Counted from the first letter of the stretch, positions 27,094 through 36,598 are shown. The stretch: DNA of 64,000 nucleotides from Mycolicibacterium goodii (GCF_022370755.2 NZ_CP092364.2:4402001-4466000), one strand, 5' to 3'. Made by a program: numbers and translations. Notes: generated by a model from the sequence alone, not told the origin.

Positions 27094-28479
27094 TCATGCC
27101 GGGTCCGGCCCGAAGAACGACCCTGCCAGTCCGAGCGCGACGATCACCGCGCACGCGATGAACACCCCTGGATACGACGCAGGGCCGGCGAGGGCCACCG
27201 CAACCCACGCCGCCCCGCATGCCGATCCGCCGAACCGCACCAGGTTGAACAGGCCCAGGCCGGTTCCCTCCGCCCCGGCAGGCGAGCGGGTCGCCCCGGT
27301 CGCCGCGGGGGTCTGCACCAGTGCGATGCCCACACCGGCCAACACCAGCGCCGCAATCAGCACCCCGAGGTGAAGGCGGTGCTGAGCGACCGTGACAGTC
27401 AGGCCGATCTGCACGGCCAGCAACAACGCCAACCCGGCGCGTAGCACGTGGCGCGGCCCGAGGCGGTCCTGACGGCGTCCCACCAGCGGCCCCAGCACCG
27501 CCATCGCGACGGGCACGGTGAACAGCACGAGCCCGGCAGTCGATATCGACACCGCGTGCGCGACGAGATACAGCGGTACGGCCAGCAGCGTTGCCCCCAG
27601 GCAGAACATCTGTGCAAACGCAGCGAGAGAACTTCTGGCAAACCGCGATTCGCTGACCAGGCGAACGTTGACGAACGGGTTCGCCACGCGCGCGCAGTGG
27701 AAACAGAACCACCCGAGCGCCACGACGCCGAGCGCGACGGACCCCACCGCGACCCAGCCGCTCAGATTCGGTTGCCCCGCGATCGCCAACCCGAGCATCA
27801 ACAGCGCCGATCCGAACGTCAGCGCGGCCGCCCCGGTCAGATCGAAGCGCATCGTGGCGCCGCGATACCGCGGCACGTAGCGCAGCGTGCCGACGAAGCC
27901 CGCCAGCGCGACCGGCACGAGCGGTACGAAGATCCAGCGCCATCCCCAGGTGTCGGCCACGACACCGCCCAGGCCGGGGCCCACGGCTTGCCCGATGCCG
28001 TTCACCGACGCCCACGCACCCATGGCCCTGCCACGCCGCGGCCCGGAGAACATCCACGCGATCAAACCCATCACCGCGGGCGCGAACGCCGCCGCGGCAA
28101 CCCCGCCCACCGAGCGCCACGCGATCAACAGCGGCAACGACGGCGCCGTGGCGGCGCCGACCGCGCACACCGCGGTGGCGAGCAGCGCCGCGCAGTACAC
28201 CCGACGGCGGCCGAATCGGTCGCCGAACCAGCCGGCCAACGGTATGGTCGCGGCGAAACAGACGAGGAAGCCCACCACGACGAAAACGCCGTTCCCCAGA
28301 GATGCATCGAACTCGTCGATGATCGCGTCGAGTGGCACGTTCACGACGTTGTTGCTGAGGGTGCCCACCAGCGTGCCGGCGAGCAGCGCGGCCAGCCCCA
28401 GCGGCGTGCCGGTATCCGTATTCGCGCCGGTATCGGGCGTCTGCGCCTGGCGAACCTCGGTCATGCTGTGCCCAACCAT
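27094..28479 (-). CDS. MFS transporter of the DHA2 (EmrB/QacA-like) type
   Basis: A 461-residue major facilitator protein with LVGTLSNNVVNVPLDAIIDEF in the first helix, the motif A loop GWFGDRFGRRRVY, and motif C in GQAVGPGLGGVVADTWGWRWIF. The helix pattern fits 12-14 segments. Two starts are possible, 28479 and ATG 28464 (MTEVRQAQTPD); neither has a strong Shine-Dalgarno. The gene shares its upstream region with the permease at 28836 and ends exactly where the PucR gene ends. It may export a pathway product or toxic substrate. Confidence 0.85.
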   Translation of the reverse strand: MVGHSMTEVRQAQTPDTGANTDTGTPLGLAALLAGTLVGTLSNNVVNVPLDAIIDEFDASLGNGVFVVVGFLVCFAATIPLAGWFGDRFGRRRVYCAALLATAVCAVGAATAPSLPLLIAWRSVGGVAAAAFAPAVMGLIAWMFSGPRRGRAMGAWASVNGIGQAVGPGLGGVVADTWGWRWIFVPLVPVALAGFVGTLRYVPRYRGATMRFDLTGAAALTFGSALLMLGLAIAGQPNLSGWVAVGSVALGVVALGWFCFHCARVANPFVNVRLVSESRFARSSLAAFAQMFCLGATLLAVPLYLVAHAVSISTAGLVLFTVPVAMAVLGPLVGRRQDRLGPRHVLRAGLALLLAVQIGLTVTVAQHRLHLGVLIAALVLAGVGIALVQTPAATGATRSPAGAEGTGLGLFNLVRFGGSACGAAWVAVALAGPASYPGVFIACAVIVALGLAGSFFGPDPA

Positions 28480-28835
28480 CCTGTTGGCTGACGAATTGCA
28501 GAGTGCGCGTGGATGTTTCTGTCCGCCACTCTCTCACCGCAAGGCCAGGAGTTGGTCCTTCCCGACGAGTGAAGATGCACAACGCGCTACGGGCGCGGTG
28601 GGTCAAGATGCACAAAATCGCCGGTCGGCGTGCTGGGCACGGCAACCTTCGGCAGAACCGGACACTCTTTACCGGCCCGTAACCGCCGGCCATGCGATCG
28701 ACAAGATCGGAACATATTGCACAGGGTGTGACAGCTTCGGCTGTGCACTGTTGTCGTTGACCCACGCGGTGACCGCGCCGACCATTCCAGCATCTGACTG
28801 CACAGCCCACCCGCAGTTCAACGAGAGGTCCCCCA
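28480..28835. other. Divergent intergenic region between the MFS gene and permease 2
   Basis: This 356-bp region holds box 3 (28601-28614) and a nearby partial copy, TGAAGATGCACA at 28570-28581, plus scattered TTGCACA (28714-28720) and TGTGCA (28742-28747) half-sites. No gene is visible. It should contain promoters for both flanking transporters. Confidence 0.6.
28601..28614 (+). promoter_or_regulatory. Box 3, candidate operator GGTCAAGATGCACA
   Basis: It agrees at all 12 defined positions with boxes 1 and 2 and has a partial copy 31 nt to its left with the same phase (28570-28581), so the site may be bound by a multimer. It lies between the MFS gene and the second permease. Confidence 0.6.
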
Positions 28836-30437
28836 TTGGACACCCCACTCACCGCGGCGCACTGGATCTATCTCGCCGGCATCGTGGTCATCCTGCTCAC
28901 GATGGCGATCCGCAAGAACATCGTCGTGCCCGCGGTAACTGCGACGTTGCTCACCGCATGGGCGTTCTCGGGCAGCCTCATCACCGGCCTGTCGGCGATC
29001 TTCAACGCGAGCCTGACCGCGGCCAAGGAACTGTTCAACATCTTCCTGATCATCGCGATCGTCACCGCGATGCTGGGCGCACTGCGCGAGATGGGCGCCG
29101 ACCGCATGATGGTCACGCCGTTCCGCCGCGTCATGCGGGCGGGCCCGAGCAGCTTCATCGTGCTGGCCATCGTCACGTATGTGATCTCGCTGTTCTTCTG
29201 GCCCACCCCCGCCGTCCCGCTGGTGGGCGCCGTGCTCATCCCGGTGGCGATCCGCGCGGGTCTCTCCCCGATGTCGGTGGGCATGGTGATCGCGATCGCG
29301 GGCCAGGGTATGGCGTTGTCGTCGGACTACATCATCAAGGTCGCACCCGGTATCTCCGCGAAAGCCGCTGGGGTGGACCCGGATTCGGTCGCCGACAAGG
29401 CCATGGTGCTCTCGCTGGTCGTGGGGTTGACCGCGTTGGTGATCACCTACGTCATGCAGCGTCGCACGTGGCGCAACCCGTCGCCGGAACTGCTGGTCGA
29501 GTGGGAGAACGCGGCCGAACGCCCTGGCGACGGGGACGGCGGGGGTGACGACGCGCCGAGCGGAGGCGCGACCGCCGCGAGCGCCAGACGTCATGCCGGC
29601 CCCGACGGACACGAACCCGCCCCGGCCGGTCCCCTGGGCGGGTCGGACGGCGACGCCGCCGTCACGACTGTGGCCACCGTCAAGACGGTGACGGTCGCCG
29701 AGCCCGCAGACGATCAGCAGGACCCGAAGACACTGGCGGCGAAGGTTTTCGCGCTGCTGGTCCCCTTGGTGTACCTGGCATTCATCGTGTACCTGCTGCT
29801 CGGCAAGTTCACCGATGCGGTGCCCCCGCTCAAGGGCGGGGACGCCGCCGCGATCGTCGGCGGCCTGGCCGCGATGTTGTTGTTCGCCGCGTCGGCCACC
29901 AACGACAAACGCAACTTCCTGGAGACGTCGTCGCAGCACGTCGTCGACGGTCTGGTGTTCGCATTCAAGGCGATGGGCATCGTGCTGCCCATCGCAGGGT
30001 TCTTCTTCATCGGCAACGGTGACTTCTCGGCGGCGATCCTCGGTATGCCCGCCGACGCCACCGGTCCGGCGTTCCTGTTCGACCTGATCACCGCCGCACA
30101 GTCGCATTTGTCGCCGAACCCCGTCGTCACGTCGTTCGCGGTGCTGTTCGTCGGACTCATCGCCGGCCTGGAGGGCTCGGGTTTCAGTGGCCTGCCGTTG
30201 ACCGGGTCGCTGTCCGGGGCGCTCGGTCCTGTGGTGCACATGGATCCGTCGACGCTGGCCGCCATCGGGCAGATGGGCAACATCTGGTCGGGCGGTGGCA
30301 CGCTGGTCGCGTGGTCGTCGCTGGTGGCGGTGGCCGGTTTCGCCCGGGTCCCGGTGCTCAGCCTGGCCCGCAGGTGCTTCTTGCCGGTGATGACGGGCCT
30401 GGTGCTGGCCACCGTGGTCGCGATCGTCATCTTCTGA
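28836..30437 (+). CDS. Multi-pass membrane transporter, paralogue of the protein at 16777-18321
   Basis: A 533-residue polytopic protein colinear with the permease of the amidase operon: AAHWIYLAGIVVI, IAGQGMALSSDYIIKVAPGI and GLEGSGFSGLPLTGSLSGALG correspond segment by segment. A 100-residue polar loop rich in Gly, Asp and Ala (about residues 225-290) splits the two halves. The start is TTG 28836, supported by GAGAGG 7 nt upstream and by alignment to the paralogue. Having two copies under one candidate operator suggests both act in the same pathway. Family not identified with confidence. Confidence 0.78.
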   Translation: MDTPLTAAHWIYLAGIVVILLTMAIRKNIVVPAVTATLLTAWAFSGSLITGLSAIFNASLTAAKELFNIFLIIAIVTAMLGALREMGADRMMVTPFRRVMRAGPSSFIVLAIVTYVISLFFWPTPAVPLVGAVLIPVAIRAGLSPMSVGMVIAIAGQGMALSSDYIIKVAPGISAKAAGVDPDSVADKAMVLSLVVGLTALVITYVMQRRTWRNPSPELLVEWENAAERPGDGDGGGDDAPSGGATAASARRHAGPDGHEPAPAGPLGGSDGDAAVTTVATVKTVTVAEPADDQQDPKTLAAKVFALLVPLVYLAFIVYLLLGKFTDAVPPLKGGDAAAIVGGLAAMLLFAASATNDKRNFLETSSQHVVDGLVFAFKAMGIVLPIAGFFFIGNGDFSAAILGMPADATGPAFLFDLITAAQSHLSPNPVVTSFAVLFVGLIAGLEGSGFSGLPLTGSLSGALGPVVHMDPSTLAAIGQMGNIWSGGGTLVAWSSLVAVAGFARVPVLSLARRCFLPVMTGLVLATVVAIVIF

Positions 30438-30460
30438 AACTAGTTGCGGCGGAACCTGTT

Positions 30461-31351
30461 TCAGGAGACGACGCAGCGAAACCCGATGTGCGTCGTGGAA
30501 CTGTCCTGTGACTGCGGTGAGCGCGCCGCCGGGCGGTAGCGATGGCAGTACTCCGGCGCGCACAGGTGCGATCCCCCTTTGAGCACGTGGTTGATGCTCG
30601 GATCACCGCCTGCGCGTGGCGGGCAGCACGTGAGGTGCGACCGGTCGCCCGGTTGGTGGTGCGTTGAGAACTTCGTCGACGTCCACTCCCACACGTTGCC
30701 GATCATGTCGACGAGGCCCAGGCGGTTCGGCGGGAACGTCCCGACCGGTGACGTGCCTTTCCAGCCGAGCGCACCGTCGTTGCGGTACGGGAACCGGCCC
30801 TGCCAGGTGTTGGCCATGAGCCGGCCGTCGGGGCTCACGTCGTCACCCCAGGCATAGCGGAACCCGACCCCACCGTACGGGCCACCGCGCGCGGCATACT
30901 CCCATTCGGCCTCGGTCGGCAATCGGCGTTCGGCCCACGTCGCATAGGCCACCGCGTCGGGATAGGCGACCTGAACGACCGGGTGGTCGGGTCGGCACGG
31001 TTCGCGGTCCGGTCCGAACGGGTGACGCCAGCACGCGCCGGGCACCCAGTCCCACCACTGACGCCAGTCCCGCAGATCCACCGGGCCCGGCGTGGGCCGG
31101 AACACCAGCGAGCCGGGTAGCAGATCGTCCTTCGGCACACCGGGATACAGCTTCGGATCGAGCGGCCGCTCCGCCACGGTGACGTAGCCGGTGGCGTCGA
31201 CGAACTCGGCGAACCGCGCGTTGGTCACCGGATGGCGTTCGATCGCGAAATCCGCGACCGTCGCGGTGTGCACCGGTGCTTCCTCGGGGTAGAAACTCGT
31301 CGAACCCATCCGGAACGCCCCACCGGGCACCTCGACAAGCTCGGTCAACAT
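30461..31351 (-). CDS. Formylglycine-generating enzyme (sulfatase-modifying factor)
   Basis: A 296-residue FGE that converts the active-site Cys of type I sulfatases to formylglycine. The family fold signature is visible from VEVPGGAFRMGSTSFYPEEAPVH through RLPTEAEWEYAARGG and GNVWEWTSTKF. The two catalytic, copper-binding cysteines are Cys264 and Cys269 in GGSHLCAPEYCHRYRP. The gene is 28 nt downstream of the sulfatase gene and so co-transcribed with its substrate protein. Confidence 0.95.
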   Translation of the reverse strand: MLTELVEVPGGAFRMGSTSFYPEEAPVHTATVADFAIERHPVTNARFAEFVDATGYVTVAERPLDPKLYPGVPKDDLLPGSLVFRPTPGPVDLRDWRQWWDWVPGACWRHPFGPDREPCRPDHPVVQVAYPDAVAYATWAERRLPTEAEWEYAARGGPYGGVGFRYAWGDDVSPDGRLMANTWQGRFPYRNDGALGWKGTSPVGTFPPNRLGLVDMIGNVWEWTSTKFSTHHQPGDRSHLTCCPPRAGGDPSINHVLKGGSHLCAPEYCHRYRPAARSPQSQDSSTTHIGFRCVVS

Positions 31352-31379
31352 GGGTTCAGGGTAAGCACGAGGCGGTTCA

Positions 31380-33731
31380 TCAGTCCCTGGCGAATGCCAC
31401 CGCCCGTCTCATGGCCAGATCCTCGTACGGCTCGCCGGACAGATCGACGGTGACCTGCGCGATCTCGCCTCCGGTGAACGGGAACGGCGCCCGGTAGCTG
31501 CGGGACACCGCTGACCCGGTGTTGCGTCCGATCGCGATGCCACCGCCGGCCAGCGCGAAGATCGCCGGGTGGGTATGCACATCGGTCAACTCGGCCACCG
31601 CCACGCCGTCGACGAACAGCGTCGCGACACCGACCGGCGTGTGGCTGTTCGGCACCGTTCCGGTGCGCTCGTAGCGCACCCCGAAGATATGCCGGCCCAA
31701 CGGAACCGGATCCGGGGCGGACACCACCTGCTCGCGTTCGCCGAGGAAGTTGTACACGTAGTGCAGGTGGTCGTCGGCGACGAACAGCGCATGGCCGCCA
31801 TGTGCGCCTCCCTGCTTGAACAGCACACCCTTTGCCTCGGCGCTGTCGACGGTGACCTCGGCCAGCACCTTGAACGACTGTCCGCGTAGTTCGGCCGCGG
31901 CGCCCATCCCGACCTCGGCGGTGTGCGGGTAGTACGTGTAGGTGGTGCGTTCGCCGGTCAGGTAGGGCCTCCACCTACTGGTGGTCTCGAGGATGGAGAG
32001 GTCACCGAGCGGCAGGCCGTTGTACTTGTCGGCCTCACCGAACCACAGGGTCTTGAGTTCTTCGACTTTGTCGGGATGTTCGGCTGCCAGGTCTCGGCAC
32101 TGGCTGCGGTCGGCCTCGATGTGGAACAGCTCCCAGCGGTCGTCCCCGAAATGTCCCCAGCCCGAAGGTGTCGCGGCGTGCACGGTGTTGGCGAACCAGC
32201 CCTTGTGCCAGATACCGCGCGTGCCCAGCATGGCGTAGAACTGGGTTTCCTTGCCGGTGGGCGCCCCCGGATCACTCAGGGCCGCTTTGAAACTCACGCC
32301 GTCGAGTGGTTTCTGCGCGACACCGCGCACGGTCGCCGGTGGCGTGATGCCCAGCATGTCGTACACCGTCGGGGTGATGTCGCAGACGTGGACGTAGTTG
32401 TCGCGGACCTCGCCGCGTGCGGCGATTCCCTTGGGCCACGAGATGATCGCCGGATCGGCGATGCCTCCTTCGTGCGACGCGTAGCGCTTGAACAACTTGT
32501 AGGGCGTGTTGAACGCCATGGCCCACCCGATCGGGTAGTGGTTGTACGTCTGTGGGCCACCGAGTTTGTCGATGAACTTCAGCCCCTCCTCGGCGGTGTC
32601 GATGTAGCCGTTGAAGAACTTGGTCTCGTTGACCGACCCGTTGGGTCCGCCTTCACCGCTGGCCCCGTTGTCGGAGATCACCACGATGATGGTGTTGTCG
32701 ATCTGCCCCGACTCCTCGAGATAGTCCAGCACCCGTCCGATCTGGGCGTCGGTGTAGGACAGGAACCCGGCGAACACCTCCGCCATCCGGCAGAAGAGGG
32801 CCTTCTCGTCGTCGGAGAGGCCGTCCCACGGGCGCACGGTGTCCTGTGCCGGCCATGGCTGTCCACCCGGGCCCGCCACCTGCAGGTAGGGGTTCATCGG
32901 CGACAATTCGGTGTCGGACGGGACGAGGCCCATCCGTCTCATGTTCTCCAGGACGATCTCGCGGTACTTCTCGTAACCCATGTCGAAGCGGCCCTTGTAG
33001 CGGTCGGCCCACTCTTTGGACACGTGGTGCGGCGCGTGGCCCGCACCCGGGCACAGGTAGGTGAACCACGGTTTGTCCGGGGCGACCACCTTGGCGTCGC
33101 GGATGAACTCGATGGTCTTGTCCGCCAGGTCTTTTGACAGGTGATACCCGTCCTCGGGGGTGGCAGGCGGGTCGACCGGATGGTTGTCGTAGGTCAGGTC
33201 CGGGTACCACTGGTCGGTCTCGCCGCCCATGAATCCGTAGAACCGTTCGAAGCCACGCGAGCACGGCCAGTGCCGCTTCGACGACGCCAGGTTGGACTCC
33301 TCCAGCGGCGTCAGGTGCCACTTGCCGACGCAGTAGGTGTTGTAGCCGTTCTCGGCGAGCACCTCCGGCAGCAGCGCGGTCTCGAACGGGATCCGTCCGC
33401 TGCAGTTGGGGAACCCGTCGGTGAACTCCTCGATGGTGGCCATTCCGACGGTGGTCGGGTTGCGGCCGGTGAGCAGCGAGGCCCGCGTCGGCGAGCACAG
33501 CGCCGTGGTGTGGAACTGCGACAGGCGCACGCCGCGTTCGGCGATGCGGCTCATCGCGGGCATGTCGACCAGACCACCGAAGCAGTCCCAGGTGGCGATG
33601 CCGGTGTCGTCCCACACGAGGTAGAGGACGTTGGGCGCACCCTGCGGGGCCGTCGGTGCCGCGAACGGACCCCAGTCCGGCTCAGAATCTCTGATGTCCA
33701 GTTCGATCTTGCCGTTGAACTCGGTGGCCAT
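31380..33731 (-). CDS. Type I arylsulfatase
   Basis: A 783-residue sulfatase. The formylglycine motif is at Cys79 (CSPTRASLLTGRNP, matching C-x-P-x-R), and the metal-binding aspartates are in YLVWDDTG and later in VISDNGASGEGG. It is longer than typical arylsulfatases, with a C-terminal beta-rich domain of about 200 residues. No export signal is visible, so it is probably cytoplasmic. TGAGGAG precedes the ATG. Together with FGE and the SulP permease it should release and capture sulfate from sulfate esters. Confidence 0.94.
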   Translation of the reverse strand: MATEFNGKIELDIRDSEPDWGPFAAPTAPQGAPNVLYLVWDDTGIATWDCFGGLVDMPAMSRIAERGVRLSQFHTTALCSPTRASLLTGRNPTTVGMATIEEFTDGFPNCSGRIPFETALLPEVLAENGYNTYCVGKWHLTPLEESNLASSKRHWPCSRGFERFYGFMGGETDQWYPDLTYDNHPVDPPATPEDGYHLSKDLADKTIEFIRDAKVVAPDKPWFTYLCPGAGHAPHHVSKEWADRYKGRFDMGYEKYREIVLENMRRMGLVPSDTELSPMNPYLQVAGPGGQPWPAQDTVRPWDGLSDDEKALFCRMAEVFAGFLSYTDAQIGRVLDYLEESGQIDNTIIVVISDNGASGEGGPNGSVNETKFFNGYIDTAEEGLKFIDKLGGPQTYNHYPIGWAMAFNTPYKLFKRYASHEGGIADPAIISWPKGIAARGEVRDNYVHVCDITPTVYDMLGITPPATVRGVAQKPLDGVSFKAALSDPGAPTGKETQFYAMLGTRGIWHKGWFANTVHAATPSGWGHFGDDRWELFHIEADRSQCRDLAAEHPDKVEELKTLWFGEADKYNGLPLGDLSILETTSRWRPYLTGERTTYTYYPHTAEVGMGAAAELRGQSFKVLAEVTVDSAEAKGVLFKQGGAHGGHALFVADDHLHYVYNFLGEREQVVSAPDPVPLGRHIFGVRYERTGTVPNSHTPVGVATLFVDGVAVAELTDVHTHPAIFALAGGGIAIGRNTGSAVSRSYRAPFPFTGGEIAQVTVDLSGEPYEDLAMRRAVAFARD

Positions 33732-34115
33732 CGCTCCTCAACCCATCGACGTGTTGTCCCCGCATGGGAGATCCGCCCGGAGATTACACCGCGCAGGGGG
33801 TTGCTGAGGGAAAACTGACGACGGCGAAACCCACGGAGCCGGGTCGGGCATGGCCCAACCGTCTTGATGCCACCGGCATAACTACGCCGATTTCCACGCC
33901 AGGGTCGTGATCGCCCGACGATGCGCGACCCTGGTGCAGAAATCGAGGGGACATCGTGGGCTCGGGCACAGAGACAGGCGACGATTTGGCGCAAAACCCT
34001 CCCCCAGGGGTAGAGTTCACCAGCGCTGCCGAACGCACGGTTCCGGCGAGCATCGTCGCTCACTGATACGGCAATCACTCGTTCCGGCAATACTTCTCAC
34101 ACGAACGGAGTCTCG
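33732..34115. other. Divergent intergenic region between the sulfatase and SulP genes
   Basis: A 384-bp region without a visible gene. Its main structure is a 56-bp imperfect dyad at 33889-33944, listed separately. Promoters for the sulfatase-FGE unit and for sulP-merR should be here. Confidence 0.55.
33889..33944. promoter_or_regulatory. 56-bp dyad between sulfatase and SulP genes
   Basis: Perfect inner arms CCAGGGTCG (33899-33907) and CGACCCTGG (33926-33934) with an 18-nt spacer are extended by outer arms GATTTC (33889-33894) and GAAATC (33939-33944) across a 4-nt mismatch. Since both genes point away from it, an operator or a leader structure is likelier than a terminator. The adjacent MerR-type regulator is one candidate ligand. 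Confidence 0.55.
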
Positions 34116-35621
34116 GTGACGAGCCAGCCTGCAACGACCTCGCCACGAGAACAACAATCGGTGCTCGCCGCGTTGCGCTCACCGCGCCGACTCCGCACCG
34201 AGGTACTGGCGGGTCTGGTCGTGGCGCTGGCCCTGATCCCTGAAGCCATCTCGTTCTCCATCATCGCCGGAGTCGATCCGCGGGTGGGCCTGTTCGCGTC
34301 GTTCACCATGGCGGTCACCATCGCGATCGTCGGCGGGCGCCCCGCGATGATCTCCGCGGCAACCGGCGCCGTCGCACTCGTGGTGGCCCCGCTGGTGCAC
34401 AGCCACGGCCTCGATTACCTCATCGCGACGGTCATCCTGGCCGGCGTGCTGCAACTCGTCCTCGGCGGCCTCGGAATCGCCAGGCTGATGCGGTTCGTCC
34501 CGCGCAGCGTGATGGTCGGGTTCGTCAACGCGCTGGCAATCCTCATCTTCATGGCCCAGATCCCGCATCTGCTGGGCGTGCCGTGGCTCGTGTACCCCAT
34601 GGTCGCGGTGGCTCTCGTGATCATCGTGGCGCTGCCGAAGCTCACCACGGCCGTACCCGGTCCTCTGGTCGCGATCGTCGTACTGACCGCTGCCACCATC
34701 GGTTTCGGTTGGTCGGTGCCCGATGTCGCCGACGAGGGCCGACTGCCCTCGAGCCTGCCGTCGCTGCTCATCCCGAACGTACCGCTCACCCTCGACACCC
34801 TGAAGATCATCGCGCCGTACGCGCTGACGATGGCGGTCGTGGGCCTGCTGGAGTCGTTGATGACCGCCAAGCTCGTCGACGACATCACCGATACGCACTC
34901 GAACAAGTCCCGTGAGGCACTCGGTCAGGGCGCGGCCAACATCGTCACCGGATTCTTCGGCGGCATGGGCGGTTGCGCGATGATCGGCCAGACCATGATC
35001 AACGTCAAGGCGTGTGGTGCGCGCACCCGGATCTCGACCTTCCTGGCGGGCGCGTTTCTGCTCGGCCTCGTGGTGGGCCTCGGCGACATCGTCGGCCAGA
35101 TCCCCATGGCGGCCCTGGTCGCGGTGATGGTGATGGTGTCGGTGGGCACCTTCGACTGGCACAGCATCAACCCGAAGACGTTGCGGCGCATGCCGAAAAG
35201 CGAGACCACCGTCATGCTCGCCACCGTCGCGGTCACCGTCGCGACCGGCAACCTCGCCTACGGCGTGGCCGTGGGAACTCTGGCCGCCATGGTGCTGTTC
35301 GCCCGTCGCGTCGCGCATCTCACCGAGGTGGCGGTCGAGGACCAACCCGACGAGAACACCCGTGTGTACGCGGTGCGCGGCGAGTTGTTCTTCGCCTCGA
35401 GCAACGACCTGGTCTACCAGTTCGATTACGTCGGCGATCCGGTCAACATCGTCATCGACATGAGCGAGGCACACATCTGGGACGCCTCGACCGTCGCGAC
35501 ACTCGACGCGATCACCACCAAGTACGAGGCGAAGGGCAAGACGGTGCGCATCGTCGGCATGAACGACAACAGCGCGCAGCGGCACGCCCGGCTCAGCGGC
35601 CAACTCACCGGCGCGCACTGA
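34116..35621 (+). CDS. SulP-family anion (sulfate) permease with STAS domain
   Basis: A 501-residue SulP transporter. The membrane part begins after [38 protein letters not shown], the family signature, and shows ten or more helices. The C-terminal STAS domain (about residues 395-495) has [17 protein letters not shown] and [24 protein letters not shown] 34116 has GGAG 5 nt upstream. Sulfate or bicarbonate are the usual substrates; the sulfatase neighbours favour sulfate. Confidence 0.92.
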   Translation: MTSQPATTSPREQQSVLAALRSPRRLRTEVLAGLVVALALIPEAISFSIIAGVDPRVGLFASFTMAVTIAIVGGRPAMISAATGAVALVVAPLVHSHGLDYLIATVILAGVLQLVLGGLGIARLMRFVPRSVMVGFVNALAILIFMAQIPHLLGVPWLVYPMVAVALVIIVALPKLTTAVPGPLVAIVVLTAATIGFGWSVPDVADEGRLPSSLPSLLIPNVPLTLDTLKIIAPYALTMAVVGLLESLMTAKLVDDITDTHSNKSREALGQGAANIVTGFFGGMGGCAMIGQTMINVKACGARTRISTFLAGAFLLGLVVGLGDIVGQIPMAALVAVMVMVSVGTFDWHSINPKTLRRMPKSETTVMLATVAVTVATGNLAYGVAVGTLAAMVLFARRVAHLTEVAVEDQPDENTRVYAVRGELFFASSNDLVYQFDYVGDPVNIVIDMSEAHIWDASTVATLDAITTKYEAKGKTVRIVGMNDNSAQRHARLSGQLTGAH

Positions 35622-35633
35622 TCCCCCGCGACC

Positions 35634-36029
35634 ATGTCCGACACCGACGCCGAACTCCTGCAGATAGGTGAGGTTGCCACGCGAACCGAGTTGTCCATCA
35701 AGACGATCCGTCACTACGACGAGGTCGGGCTCGTGGTGCCCTCGGCACGCTCGGCAGGTGGCTTCCGCCTGTACACCGGCGACGACGTCCGCAGGCTCCT
35801 GGCGATCCGGCGGATGAAACCGCTGGGCTTCACGCTCGACGAGATGGGCCGGCTGCTCGACGCACTCGCCGTCCTCGACAACCCTGCCGCCGACGCCGCC
35901 GAACGCGCGCAGGCCGCCGAGGTCGTCGCCGACTGTCACACGCGTGCGCAGCAGGCCTGTGACCGGCTGGCCCGTCATCTCGGGTACGCACGTGAGTTCA
36001 CCGAGCAGCTCGCGAAGCTGCGCCGCTAG
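35634..36029 (+). CDS. MerR-family transcriptional regulator
   Basis: A 131-residue regulator with the MerR winged-helix N-terminus LLQIGEVATRTELSIKTIRHYDEVGLV, then GGFRLYTGDDVRRLLAIRRMKPLGFTLDEMGRLLDAL. The C-terminal part is short and has no metal-binding Cys pattern, so it senses something other than a thiol-bound metal or acts through oligomer state. It is 12 nt after sulP, probably co-transcribed, and ends 12 nt from the convergent NUDIX gene. Confidence 0.88.
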   Translation: MSDTDAELLQIGEVATRTELSIKTIRHYDEVGLVVPSARSAGGFRLYTGDDVRRLLAIRRMKPLGFTLDEMGRLLDALAVLDNPAADAAERAQAAEVVADCHTRAQQACDRLARHLGYAREFTEQLAKLRR

Positions 36030-36041
36030 CTGTCTGGCGAT

Positions 36042-36572
36042 CTACTCATCGAAGGGCCGCAACAGGTTCGGGATCAACACCCGGGTGTCGGGTACGAACG
36101 GCCACTGCGGATCGGCCAGGTGTGCGGCCAGTTCCCCGTCGGTCCACCACCAGCCGTCGATGATCTCCTCGGGCTGATGTCGGACCGGCCCGTCGTAGCT
36201 CACGCCGAACGCGAAGAGATGGCAACGTAGGGGACGACCGGCCCATTCGCCGTCCCATGCCGCAGAGGCCAGTGGTTCCGGAACCAGCCCCGTGATGCCG
36301 AGTTCCTCCCGCAGTTCCCGGGTCGCCGCCTGAAGCGGGGTCTCGCCCGGGTCGAGCACTCCCCCGGCCAGGCAGTCGTGCATCCCGGCGAACACGGCCT
36401 TGGCGTCGGAGCGGCGGTGCACGTAGATCCGGCGTCCGTCGGTCGAGCGCACCAGCACGCCCGCGCTCGCATGCCACAACCCCTCGTCGTACACACGCGA
36501 ACGCGGCGCTGCGCCGACCACATTGCCGTCGGCGTCGTATACGGCGACCGTCTCATCGGTTCTCTCGTCCAT
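36042..36572 (-). CDS. NUDIX hydrolase
   Basis: A 176-residue NUDIX hydrolase that acts on nucleoside diphosphate-linked or isoprenoid diphosphate compounds. The full Nudix box G-x5-E-x7-REUxEExGU spans residues 71-93 (GVLDPGETPLQAATRELREE then LGI). The overall pattern, with PRSRVYDEGLWHASAGVLV and HRRSDAKAVFAGMHD upstream, resembles the IPP-isomerase-like/YfcD branch. The start is ATG 36572, because GGGAGG is 5 nt upstream; the frame is open to 36620. Confidence 0.9.
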   Translation of the reverse strand: MDERTDETVAVYDADGNVVGAAPRSRVYDEGLWHASAGVLVRSTDGRRIYVHRRSDAKAVFAGMHDCLAGGVLDPGETPLQAATRELREELGITGLVPEPLASAAWDGEWAGRPLRCHLFAFGVSYDGPVRHQPEEIIDGWWWTDGELAAHLADPQWPFVPDTRVLIPNLLRPFDE

Positions 36573-36598
36573 CCGCACCTCCCGCGAACACTTCCCTC

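Noticed and set aside
28818..30563. 581-codon minus-strand frame opposite the second permease
   Set aside because: Same antisense composition effect; the plus-strand product aligns to a paralogue over its entire length.
34179..35978. 599-codon minus-strand frame opposite sulP and merR
   Set aside because: Its translation is His/Asp/Arg/Gly-rich low-complexity sequence, as expected for the antisense of a membrane protein gene; the plus strand encodes a full SulP transporter.
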